Origin: Thermotogaceae bacterium | GTDB lineage: Bacteria > Thermotogota > Thermotogae > B21-G9 > HyVt-16 | NCBI GenBank assembly: GCA_011043375.1 | Contig: DQYP01000195.1 | Location: 1 to 10,267 of the forward strand | DNA length: 10,267 nucleotides | Direction: 5' to 3' | In this document: one piece after another, positions 1 to 7,139 of the stretch | Numbering within the stretch: position 1 is the stretch's first letter | Layout: each line of letters begins with the position of its first letter | Notes under the pieces: generated by a model | Databases searched by the model: none | What the model was told of the DNA's origin: nothing | Seen by the model: only the letters and a program-made list of their open reading frames with translations | Position numbers and translations under genes: made by a program

Positions 1-1641
1 AAAATTGTTCAATTCCTTTTTCAGCGATTTAATCATTGCCGAGGTTTCCAACTCTTCATTCTTCAACATTTTCAATTTTTCAATCTCTTCTTCCAATGTT
101 TTTTTTCTGTTCTCCTTCAGTTTTATATCAACATCCATCTTTGATATAACATCCAAGAAATTGGTTTCATCCATGGAAAGTAATTTTTCACATTTTATAT
201 TCAGGATTGGGCAGATTCCCTGTTTTAAACTCTCAAGCTCTTCGAGTAAACTCTCCTTTCTCACTCTTAGCTTCCTGATTGAATTATCAAGCCCTTCCAG
301 AATCGTCTCATTTTTTTCCAATAATTTGATTTTCGCTTCAATTACTTCAAGCTGTTTGAGTGACTCTTTCAGTTCATCTTTCTTTTTGGACAATTCTTCA
401 ATGTGTTCCATTAATGAATGGTACTTGTGCTCAAGCTCACTCTTTTCGTTTTTCTTATACTCTATACTTTTCTTTTGTTGTTTCAATTCGAATAAGGTTT
501 CCCTAATCTTTTTCTCTTCTCTCTCATATCTTTTGATCTCTGTTTTACTTTTGTCAATTGATATTTTTGTTTCTTCAATTTTGCGTGTTTTTTCATCTAT
601 GCTTTTCTTTAGGTTCAGGATTTGATTGTTATTTATTTCCAAATCCTTTTGAAGTCTTTCCGTTTCGAGTTCAAATTTTTTAGTCTCATCATACAGTCTT
701 CTGAGTTTTGATATTTCCTCAACTAATTTTTCAATCTTCTTTGAAAGTTCGTTATACTCTCTGAACTCCTTCTCTCGATTTTCGAGTTCCTTCTTTATCA
801 TTTGTACTCTTGAAAGCTCATTTTTATAGATATTTAGATCACTTTTGTATCTATCAATATGATTTTTTAAGTACTCGGGTCGCTTTTTAGAGTTTTCAAT
901 ATTCTGTAATCTTTTTTCTATAGATTTTTTTTTGGCTTTTTTATGCTCTATCGTTTCCTCTAATTTTTGCTTTTGTTCTTCGAAAATTGATATCTCTTTC
1001 ATGATCTTTGACAATTCTTCCTCCAGATCCTTAGGAAAATGCTCTTCAATGATACTCTTGTAGTTATACGCCTCTTTATCGAGTTCACGCATTTTAATCT
1101 CATATTCCTTCGATATCTCTCGCAAACTTTCGAAAATTTTACTGTAGATATCTATTTCAAAAATTTCATCGAATATCCGTTTTCTGTCTAAAGGTCTACT
1201 TTTGAAAGCTGTTGTCAAATCGTTTTGATAGCCACATATTATGTTTGTGAAAATATTTTTTGGATCGGAAGAATCGATGCCGCAAATTTCTGATATCCTC
1301 GCTAATATTTCGCCTCTATGGGTTATTTTGTTTCTTTCATCGCTTGAAAGGTACAACTCATAGCATTTCGTTGATGAACCGTCAAAGCACCTGAAAACGG
1401 TATAACTCATCCCATCATTTCCTTCAAATACTATCTTTATTTCGGCACTTTTTTCATTCATTCTAATGTAATCCTGAAAATTTAGGTTTTTCACGTCAAA
1501 CATCGCCAATCCTATAGCTTCAAAGATCGAACTTTTTCCTGCGCCATTTGGCCCAAGAATCAAGTTTATTCCTTCGGTAAAACTGAATTCACTGTTCACA
1601 TGATTTTTAAAGTTTTTAAGTGTGATCTTTTTGATCCTCAC
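1..1641 (-). CDS. sbcC: SbcC/Rad50-type DNA repair ATPase, N-terminal 547 residues (runs off left edge)
   Basis: This is the ATPase and coiled-coil subunit of the SbcCD (Rad50-Mre11) complex, which tethers and processes DNA ends, hairpins and protein-blocked breaks. The reading frame is open from a GTG at 1641 to base 1. The N-terminus reads MRIKKITLKNFKNH, and a Walker A motif GPNGAGKSS lies at residues 30-38. A Q-loop glutamine is at residue 139 in GYQND. Residues about 180-470 are a long Lys/Glu-rich coiled coil. Cys477 and Cys484 lie at the apex (CPILNIKC), after which the returning helix begins. The Walker B and signature motifs of the C-terminal lobe lie outside the window, so the gene is truncated by the edge and not visibly broken. 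The GTG start has a G-rich ribosome site 8 bases upstream (1651-1656) and lies inside the end of sbcD, so the two are probably translationally coupled. I am confident of the family. Confidence 0.93.
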   Translation of the reverse strand, partial: MRIKKITLKNFKNHVNSEFSFTEGINLILGPNGAGKSSIFEAIGLAMFDVKNLNFQDYIRMNEKSAEIKIVFEGNDGMSYTVFRCFDGSSTKCYELYLSSDERNKITHRGEILARISEICGIDSSDPKNIFTNIICGYQNDLTTAFKSRPLDRKRIFDEIFEIDIYSKIFESLREISKEYEIKMRELDKEAYNYKSIIEEHFPKDLEEELSKIMKEISIFEEQKQKLEETIEHKKAKKKSIEKRLQNIENSKKRPEYLKNHIDRYKSDLNIYKNELSRVQMIKKELENREKEFREYNELSKKIEKLVEEISKLRRLYDETKKFELETERLQKDLEINNNQILNLKKSIDEKTRKIEETKISIDKSKTEIKRYEREEKKIRETLFELKQQKKSIEYKKNEKSELEHKYHSLMEHIEELSKKKDELKESLKQLEVIEAKIKLLEKNETILEGLDNSIRKLRVRKESLLEELESLKQGICPILNIKCEKLLSMDETNFLDVISKMDVDIKLKENRKKTLEEEIEKLKMLKNEELETSAMIKSLKKELNNF

Positions 1642-2821
1642 ATTCTATTCCCCCCGAATTTTTCAAAAGAGTGGTTAAGAATTCATCCACCATTGCAAAG
1701 ATATCGGAACGTGGTCCTGATTCTCTCAATATTTTTTTCAACGCATTTGTGAGTCTAACAGTTTCATCAGCTTTCGATGAAAATTCATTTTTCCATTTCT
1801 CTGCAATTATTGATTTCTCTAAAAGCTCTATCTTATTACTATTGATATTCGAAATATCAAGAACACTCTTACTCTCATAATCGAGCCTAACGATTACTTT
1901 TAAAGCGCCGGTTTCTTTCTGAACGAGCTTTTCTATATCATCCGCATTTACATATCCATCGAACTCGGTGACTTGAAAATTCAGAATTGCTATATCGTTC
2001 TCAGAGATTTTGTCAGTATCTATCAATCTTCTTACATTTTCGGAGATCTCAGTATTGCTTTTACACTGAAATTCGAAACGTAGCACCCTTCGTTTTTTAG
2101 AAGGAATGAAACGTGCTAAACCAATCTCTGTATCATAGATTATGATTCCTTTTTGATCTCTTTCATATAGATCCCAATACTCAGGAGAACCGGGGATAAA
2201 AAAGAAAGGATTTTCGGAGGGATAAGCGCTATAGGAATGAAAATGTCCCCCAGCGATATAGATGAACTTCCTGCCAAGTTTATCTATGACTTCTTTATCT
2301 ACCGTACCTGGTAAATATTCACTAGAACTAATTGCTGTATGAACCATGAGAATGTTGTTGTTTGTCTCAATTCTCTCCATGAAATCATTTAGTATCTTAT
2401 CTGTTAGAACTCCGAGATAGGGAAACCCATAAAAATTGAAACCTTTAAAGGGAATATGATCCACTTTCGTATCTTCGGAACTATTCAAAAGTTTCAGATA
2501 TCCCATTTTCTCCAAGAAAGCGATCCATGATTGTCCTGAGAAAGATCTATCATGATTCCCTTCGATGGCGAAAACTGTGATTTTATTATCTTTGGCGATT
2601 TTAAGTATTTCCATGGTTTTATCAAGTACTTCTGGAGAAATGGTATTTTTGTCGAATATATCACCTGAGATCAGTATCAAATCTACTCTTTCCTCAACGG
2701 CCTTCTCAACTACCCATTTTGCGCTTTGAAAATAATCATTGAATCTGGTATCCGAAAAACTTCCTATTCCTCCCACTGGTCTTCTTCCAAGATGCCAGTC
2801 TGATGTGTGGAGAAATTTCAT
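1616..2821 (-). CDS. sbcD: SbcD/Mre11-type DNA repair nuclease
   Basis: This is the metallophosphoesterase nuclease subunit that pairs with SbcC. In characterised homologues it is a Mn-dependent 3'-5' exonuclease and endonuclease acting on DNA ends and hairpins. The five phosphoesterase motifs are in order: Asp8/His10 (SDWH), Gly53-Asp54 (SGDIFD), the catalytic GNHD at 88-91, His161 (MVHTA) and GGHFH at 191-195 with His193 and His195. Residues beyond about 240 form the capping and SbcC-binding part. The length of 401 residues is normal for bacterial SbcD. The ATG at 2821 has a GGGGG ribosome site a few bases upstream. The gene is first in a minus-strand operon and overlaps sbcC by 26 bases, a standard arrangement for this pair. 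A promoter is visible at 2854-2882. Confidence 0.95.
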   Translation of the reverse strand: MKFLHTSDWHLGRRPVGGIGSFSDTRFNDYFQSAKWVVEKAVEERVDLILISGDIFDKNTISPEVLDKTMEILKIAKDNKITVFAIEGNHDRSFSGQSWIAFLEKMGYLKLLNSSEDTKVDHIPFKGFNFYGFPYLGVLTDKILNDFMERIETNNNILMVHTAISSSEYLPGTVDKEVIDKLGRKFIYIAGGHFHSYSAYPSENPFFFIPGSPEYWDLYERDQKGIIIYDTEIGLARFIPSKKRRVLRFEFQCKSNTEISENVRRLIDTDKISENDIAILNFQVTEFDGYVNADDIEKLVQKETGALKVIVRLDYESKSVLDISNINSNKIELLEKSIIAEKWKNEFSSKADETVRLTNALKKILRESGPRSDIFAMVDEFLTTLLKNSGGIECEDQKDHT

Positions 2822-2853
2822 CTACATTCCCCCAATTTTTGAAGCTGCTTTTC

Positions 2854-2882
2854 ATTATAGCAAAGGTTGTTAAAGCTTTAAA
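2854..2882 (-). promoter_or_regulatory. Candidate sigma-70-type promoter for sbcDC
   Basis: On the minus strand there is a perfect -10 box TATAAT (2859 to 2854). It lies 17 bases from a partial -35 box TTTAAA (2882 to 2877, 4 of 6 matches to TTGACA). The predicted transcript starts about 25 bases before the sbcD ATG. Confidence 0.55.
2870..2881. promoter_or_regulatory. Palindrome between divergent promoters (possible operator)
   Basis: TTAAAGCTTTAA is a perfect 12-bp palindrome. It overlaps a second perfect palindrome, GCTTTAAAGC (2875-2884). It sits in the -35 region of both the sbcD promoter and the plus-strand operon promoter, where one bound regulator could affect both. AT-rich palindromes of this size can arise by chance, so this remains a suggestion. 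Confidence 0.3.
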
Positions 2883-2891
2883 GCGTTTTTG

Positions 2892-2900
2892 TGGTAAAAT
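2892..2900 (+). promoter_or_regulatory. Candidate extended -10 promoter for the dehydrogenase/mutase operon
   Basis: TGGTAAAAT is an extended -10 element (TGn followed by TAAAAT, 5 of 6 matches to TATAAT). There is no good -35 box at 17 bases, which extended -10 promoters tolerate. Transcription would begin near 2907, leaving a leader of roughly 100 bases before the ATG at 3011. Confidence 0.4.
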
Positions 2901-2949
2901 AAAAGTACTTCTGTTTGTAAATTTTGTCACTGATGTTTGAAGACACACC

Positions 2950-3003
2950 CCTCCAGACGAAGTTGAGAGTTCTTCCACGTATCTGAAAGGTTTGAATTGG
3001 AGG
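2950..3003 (+). promoter_or_regulatory. Operon leader able to hide the ribosome site
   Basis: CCTCCA (2950-2955) is exactly complementary to TGGAGG (2998-3003), which contains the ribosome site of the dehydrogenase gene. Between them, CAGA (2954-2957) with TCTG (2982-2985) and GAAG (2959-2962) with CTTC (2972-2975) could form a competing hairpin. Both structures cannot use bases 2954-2955 at once. This resembles a two-state translational switch, but it was found by eye only and no known riboswitch core is recognised. Confidence 0.25.
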
Positions 3004-3010
3004 TGACATA

Positions 3011-4099
3011 ATGAAGATCTGCGTTATAGGTGCTGGCAATGGTGGACAAGCTCTCGCAGGTTATTTGGCTGTGAAAGGTTTTGATGTTTCGCTTTACAAT
3101 AGAAGTTACTGGAGAGTAGCTCCTATCATTAAAAGTAAAACTATAAGACTGGAAGGAGAAATCAATAAGGTAGTCAAACTCTCACTTGTGACAACTGATC
3201 TTGAAGAAGCAATAAAGGGAAGAGAACTCATAATGGTTGTGGTCCCAGCTTCTGCTCATAGAGAAGTGGCAAAAAAAATAGCACCCTATCTTGAAAATGG
3301 ACAGATAATAATCTTGAATCCAGGTAGAACATACGGAGCCCTCGAGTTCGATTTAATACTGAAGCGTGAGGGAATAAAAAAAGATATCATCGTTGCTGAA
3401 GCTCAAACTTTTGTCTTTGCTTCTCGAACATCCAATCCTGGTGTTGTTAAAATATTCAGAATAAAGAATGCAGTTCCTGTCTCTGCTTTGCCAGCATCCA
3501 AGAACGATGTGCTTAAAAGTATTGTTGATGAGGTTATGCCCGAATTTATAGTTGATCGAACCGTTCTGTACACGAGTTTCAATAATATCGGTGCTGTTTT
3601 TCATCCTGCCACTCTGATTCTCAATGCAGCAAGAATAGAGGCTACGTTTGGAAAATTTGAATTTTACTTAGAAGGAATCACCCAATCTGTTGCACGAGTT
3701 TTAGAGCAAATAGATCGTGAAAGATGTGAAATTGCGAAATTCCTCGATGTTGAACCTATAACTGCTGTTCAGTGGCTCAATTATGCTTACGATGTTTATG
3801 GCACCAATCTTTACGATGCTATTCACAATAACCAAGGTTATCAGGGAATAATGGCTCCTCCAAGTTTGCAGAACAGGTATATATTCGAAGACGTTCCAAT
3901 GAGTCTTGTTCCAATATCCTCCACCGGAAAGCACTTTGGAATTCCCACTCCGACGATAGATTCCATAATTCAGCTTGCATCGGTGATGATGGGACGTGAT
4001 TTCTTCAATGAAGGTAGAACACTCGAAAGATTGGGATTAAAAAATATCAGTGTCGATGGACTTAGAAGATTGGTTGAGGAAGGCGGTGGAATGATTTGA
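3011..4099 (+). CDS. Opine (octopine/nopaline) dehydrogenase-family NAD(P)-dependent oxidoreductase
   Basis: This is a cytoplasmic oxidoreductase of the octopine/nopaline dehydrogenase family. Members reductively join an amino acid and a 2-oxo acid, or oxidise related compounds, using NAD(P)H. The N-terminal Rossmann fold shows GAGNGG at residues 7-12. The strand-end motif VVVPASAH (76-83) follows. The C-terminal family domain contains NNIGAVFHPATLILN around His198, the position expected for the catalytic histidine. An acidic EDVP motif at 293-296 and TPTID at 313-317 come later. The length of 362 residues fits the family. The ATG has a strong GGAGGTGA ribosome site 7 bases away. The stop overlaps the TTG start of the B12 protein (TTGA, 4096-4099), implying coupled translation and a shared pathway. 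The substrate is unknown: bacterial members are often misnamed as opine enzymes, so only the family call is safe. Confidence 0.82.
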   Translation: MKICVIGAGNGGQALAGYLAVKGFDVSLYNRSYWRVAPIIKSKTIRLEGEINKVVKLSLVTTDLEEAIKGRELIMVVVPASAHREVAKKIAPYLENGQIIILNPGRTYGALEFDLILKREGIKKDIIVAEAQTFVFASRTSNPGVVKIFRIKNAVPVSALPASKNDVLKSIVDEVMPEFIVDRTVLYTSFNNIGAVFHPATLILNAARIEATFGKFEFYLEGITQSVARVLEQIDRERCEIAKFLDVEPITAVQWLNYAYDVYGTNLYDAIHNNQGYQGIMAPPSLQNRYIFEDVPMSLVPISSTGKHFGIPTPTIDSIIQLASVMMGRDFFNEGRTLERLGLKNISVDGLRRLVEEGGGMI

Positions 4100-5742
4100 A
4101 GAATAGATTGAAAATACTTGGAGCTGCGATTGGAAGTTGTGTGCATGTTGCCGGATTGCTGAACTTTCTTGAAATTGCGGCTAAAGAGGGATATTCTGTG
4201 GAAAGTCTGGGTGGAGCCGTTCCGATTCAAAAGGTTGTCGATGCTATCATAGAAGTCGATCCAGACATTGTTGCATTGAGTTATCGCCTGGATTCCAAGG
4301 CGTTGGAAAAATTGTTGAGTGATTTTGAAAAGTTGTTGGAAGAAAAAAGACTCTTGAACAAACGCTATATTTTTGGTGGAACTGTTGAAACAGCTGAAGT
4401 CGCCAAAAGATTTGGATTCATAGAAAAGGTGTTCGATGGAACCGAAGAAATAGAGGATGTTGTGCTCTTCTTGAGAAGTGAAAAACGTTCAAAAAAGGAA
4501 AACGAGGCTGCTCAATGGCCTCAAACGTTGTATGAGAGAATAGAGTATAAAAAACCTTATCCTCTTATAAGGCATCATATAGGATTATCCACCTTGAAGG
4601 AAACTGTGGAACATGTGAAAATACTCGCAGAATCGGGACTCTTGGATATTATATCGATAGCACCTGACCAAAATTGCCAACAGTACTTTTTTGAACCAGA
4701 CAAAATGGATCCTAAACAGGATGGAGCGGGTGGAGTCCCAATAAGGAGCAAGAAGGATTTTGAAATGATATATGAAGCTTCAAGAAGAGGCAATTATCCT
4801 CTTTTAAGATGTTACTCGGGAACGAGAAATTTATTAGAATTTTCAAAGATGTTAAAGGAGACGATAATCAATGCTTGTGCAGCAATACCTTTGTTCTGGT
4901 ATTCAGATCTTGACAGGCGCTCAGACAGACCGCTTTTGGATGCGTTGAAGGAAAATCAAAAAGCAATAAAGTGGAACGCTGAAAATAACGTTCCGGTAGA
5001 AATAAACGATGCTCATCAATGGGCACTCAGATACGCTCATGATGCACTCGAAGTAGCCATAAGTTATATAGCCGCGTATAATGCAAAGCATTTGAAAGTA
5101 AAGGATTACGTAATGCAGTATATGTTGAGCACTCCACCGAAAATATCTCCCGCCATGGATATTGCAAAAGCCTTGGCGAAGTTGGAAATGGTGAAACCAC
5201 TTGAAGATGAGAATTTTAGAATAATAAGGATGATAAGAACGGGATTGCTATCTTTTCCTGCAGATCCAAATGCAGCTATGGGGCAATTGGCGAGTACCAT
5301 GTTTTATGGCGCTTATTTGAAACCTCACATAGTTCATGTCGTTGCGTATTGTGAAGCAATTCAACGAGCGACAAGTAAAGAAATAATAGAAAGTGTCAAA
5401 ATGGTGAGGAGAGCTTTGAATATTGCTCGCGAAGGATTACCAGATTTTTCAAGTGATAAGAAAGTGAAAGAGCGTAAAGAAAAATTGATGGAAGAAGCTA
5501 ATTTGATACTCGAAGCGATAAGAAAAATAGGTAACGGTAAAGATGAATCGTTTGTTGAAAGCGATATATTGTATGCAGCGGTCAAGCTTGGAATACTCGA
5601 TGCACCAGGCTTGAAAGGATTTTCAGTTGCAAATGGGAGAATAAGAACAGCTGTAGTCGATGGAGCGAATGTCGTTGTGGATGAAAATGGTAATGTCGTT
5701 TCTGAGAGGGAACGTCTGAAAAGCTTGGGAATAAAAATATAA
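4096..5742 (+). CDS. Cobalamin-binding, glutamate-mutase-like single-chain protein
   Basis: Residues 1-130 form a B12-binding Rossmann domain resembling the small subunit of glutamate (methylaspartate) mutase. It shows GSCVHVAG at 13-20 with the cobalt-ligand histidine at His17, Ser62 in LSYRL, and a GG at 94-95. Residues about 150-450 look like the TIM-barrel catalytic subunit of that mutase, including LRCYSGTRNLLEF (237-249) and a MDIAKALAKLE segment (354-364). Residues 465-548 resemble the mutase C-terminal region. The family resemblance is from memory, not a search. The usual DxHxxG motif is CxHxxG here, with Asp replaced by Cys15. Glutamate mutase is normally two separate chains, so this is a fusion. 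A carbon-skeleton rearrangement of an amino acid or hydroxy acid is the likely reaction class, with substrate unknown. The TTG start overlaps the dehydrogenase stop and has GGTGGA just upstream. The 190-residue antisense frame under its 3' part is a shadow. Confidence 0.75.
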   Translation: MKNRLKILGAAIGSCVHVAGLLNFLEIAAKEGYSVESLGGAVPIQKVVDAIIEVDPDIVALSYRLDSKALEKLLSDFEKLLEEKRLLNKRYIFGGTVETAEVAKRFGFIEKVFDGTEEIEDVVLFLRSEKRSKKENEAAQWPQTLYERIEYKKPYPLIRHHIGLSTLKETVEHVKILAESGLLDIISIAPDQNCQQYFFEPDKMDPKQDGAGGVPIRSKKDFEMIYEASRRGNYPLLRCYSGTRNLLEFSKMLKETIINACAAIPLFWYSDLDRRSDRPLLDALKENQKAIKWNAENNVPVEINDAHQWALRYAHDALEVAISYIAAYNAKHLKVKDYVMQYMLSTPPKISPAMDIAKALAKLEMVKPLEDENFRIIRMIRTGLLSFPADPNAAMGQLASTMFYGAYLKPHIVHVVAYCEAIQRATSKEIIESVKMVRRALNIAREGLPDFSSDKKVKERKEKLMEEANLILEAIRKIGNGKDESFVESDILYAAVKLGILDAPGLKGFSVANGRIRTAVVDGANVVVDENGNVVSERERLKSLGIKI

Positions 5743-5760
5743 TTGGAGGATCGATTGAGT

Positions 5761-6429
5761 ATGGACGATTTGAAGATAAAAATTGCTCCTTCGATATTAT
5801 CGGCGGATTTTTCTAATCTTTCAAGGGATATAAAGGCAATTGAAAAAGAAGCGGATTTGATACACATTGATGTTATGGATGGACATTTCGTCCCGAATAT
5901 CAGTTTTGGATTTCCTATAATGAAAGCGCTCAAAAAGATAACGAAGCTTCCTTTGTACGTTCATTTGATGATAAGTAACCCAGAGTTGTATCTCGAGAGA
6001 TTCATAGATGCTGGGGCAGATATTCTCTCATTCCACTATGAGGCAACTCAGCATGTGGACATGTTGGTAACCAGAATAAAGGATAAAAACGTAAAGGCGT
6101 TTTTAGCTATAAATCCTCACACTCCTGTGGAACTTTTGAGGATATTTCTTTCCAAGTTAGATGGTGTTTTAATAATGACCGTTAACCCCGGATTTGGTGG
6201 TCAGAAATTCATAGATTATTGCATGGAGAAAATAAAAATTCTTAGAAGTATGGCAGATGAACTCAAACCTGATCTCGAAATAGCAGTTGACGGAGGAATA
6301 AATATGAATAACGTTGAAGATGTCGTTAAAGCTGGCGCCAACGTTATAATAATGGGAACGGAAATATTCGGCTCATCGAATCCTAACGATGCAATATTGA
6401 AAATCAGAGAAAGGATTAAAGGAGTATGA
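5761..6429 (+). CDS. rpe: Ribulose-phosphate 3-epimerase
   Basis: This enzyme interconverts ribulose 5-phosphate and xylulose 5-phosphate in the pentose phosphate pathway. It is a metal-dependent TIM-barrel enzyme in the cytoplasm. All family signatures are present: KIAPSILSADF near the start, HIDVMDGHFVPN (metal-binding His35, catalytic Asp37), His68 in VHLM, the phosphate-loop sequence VNPGFGGQKF (141-150), VDGGIN with Asp177, and GANVIIMGTEIFG. The length of 222 residues is typical. The ribosome site GGAGG (5745-5749) lies 18 bases after the previous gene ends. It is 11 bases from ATG 5761 and 5 bases from an in-frame TTG at 5755, which would add two residues. The TTG at 5743 overlaps the ribosome site and is unlikely. 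The stop overlaps the next start by ATGA. Co-transcription with a B12 protein is unusual but may be simple operon packing. Confidence 0.95.
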   Translation: MDDLKIKIAPSILSADFSNLSRDIKAIEKEADLIHIDVMDGHFVPNISFGFPIMKALKKITKLPLYVHLMISNPELYLERFIDAGADILSFHYEATQHVDMLVTRIKDKNVKAFLAINPHTPVELLRIFLSKLDGVLIMTVNPGFGGQKFIDYCMEKIKILRSMADELKPDLEIAVDGGINMNNVEDVVKAGANVIIMGTEIFGSSNPNDAILKIRERIKGV

Positions 6430-7139
6430 GGATAAGGACAAAGGTTCTTTATTACGAAAGGGAGAAGGAACCTTTAAATGAATATACTACGGTAATAATA
6501 GATATTCTGAGAGCGAGCAGTTCAATAACGACCATACTTTCAAATGGAGCATCGTGGGTAAAACCGGTGGAAAATTCAAATGAAGCATTGAGAATAAAAG
6601 AGAAAATCCCAGATGTACTCCTTGCTGGTGAAATCAATGCATTGAGGATCAAAGGTTTCGATTTCGGCAACTCACCTACTGAATTTTTGAACAAAGATCT
6701 GAGTAACAAGAAAGTCGTTTTGACAACCACTAACGGTACAAAGGCGGTTTTGACACATAGTAACAATTCCGAGGTTTTGATTGGATGTTTTCTGAATATA
6801 AACACACTCGTTGATTACTTGAAAAACAAAGAGCATATCCTTTTGGTGTGTTCGGGAAGTCACGGAGAATTCTCTTTGGAAGATTTTCTGTTTTGTGGAA
6901 GATTGATAGAGAAATTGATGATTAACAACAGTATCTATGTGTTGGATGATGCATCAAAACTGGCGTTGAGAATGGTAAATGAACTTGGAAATGATCTTTG
7001 GAATTTCATCAAAGGAAGTATGCATGCAAACACATTGATCTCAAAAAATTTTAAAAGAGATGTTGAATTTTGTTTCAGGGAAAATGTCTTTGAGATAGTC
7101 CCATTCTTAGATGAAGAAGGATTCAAAGTTAAAACGTGA
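6426..7139 (+). CDS. comB: ComB-family phosphatase (2-phosphosulfolactate phosphatase-like)
   Basis: This protein belongs to the ComB family. In methanogens ComB is a Mg-dependent phosphatase converting 2-phosphosulfolactate to sulfolactate during coenzyme M synthesis. Homologues occur in many bacteria where the true substrate is unclear. Visible family motifs are VIIDILRASSS (23-33), LLAGE (65-69), GFDFGNSPTE (77-86), TTTNGTKA (100-107) and LEDFLFCG (151-158). The length of 237 residues is normal. The start ATG overlaps the rpe stop (ATGA, 6426-6429). A GGAG sits too close to the ATG, so AAGGA at 6411-6415 may be the working ribosome site. No other coenzyme M gene is visible here, so the symbol denotes the family and not a proven pathway. 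It is the last gene of the plus-strand operon. Confidence 0.82.
   Translation: MRIRTKVLYYEREKEPLNEYTTVIIDILRASSSITTILSNGASWVKPVENSNEALRIKEKIPDVLLAGEINALRIKGFDFGNSPTEFLNKDLSNKKVVLTTTNGTKAVLTHSNNSEVLIGCFLNINTLVDYLKNKEHILLVCSGSHGEFSLEDFLFCGRLIEKLMINNSIYVLDDASKLALRMVNELGNDLWNFIKGSMHANTLISKNFKRDVEFCFRENVFEIVPFLDEEGFKVKT

Noticed and set aside
5..625. Plus-strand 206-codon open frame rich in Ser, Phe and Leu
   Set aside because: It lies opposite the SbcC coiled coil. The Ser/Phe-rich composition is the antisense of Lys/Glu-rich codons, and there is no ribosome site.
2925..2932. GTCACTGA resembling the B12-box end of a cobalamin riboswitch
   Set aside because: The cobalamin riboswitch needs a much longer conserved core upstream. 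The predicted transcript leaves only about 20 bases there, and no other conserved part is visible.
2933..2986. 17-codon upstream frame in the operon leader
   Set aside because: It has no ribosome site before the ATG and no run of regulatory codons. It is compatible with chance.
5743..5760. Upstream TTG start for rpe at 5743
   Set aside because: It overlaps the GGAGG ribosome site itself, so it cannot be the initiation codon served by it.
5361..5933. Minus-strand 190-codon open frame
   Set aside because: It is antisense to the end of the B12 protein and the start of rpe, both clearly real. It shows no recognisable motif and has shadow-like composition.
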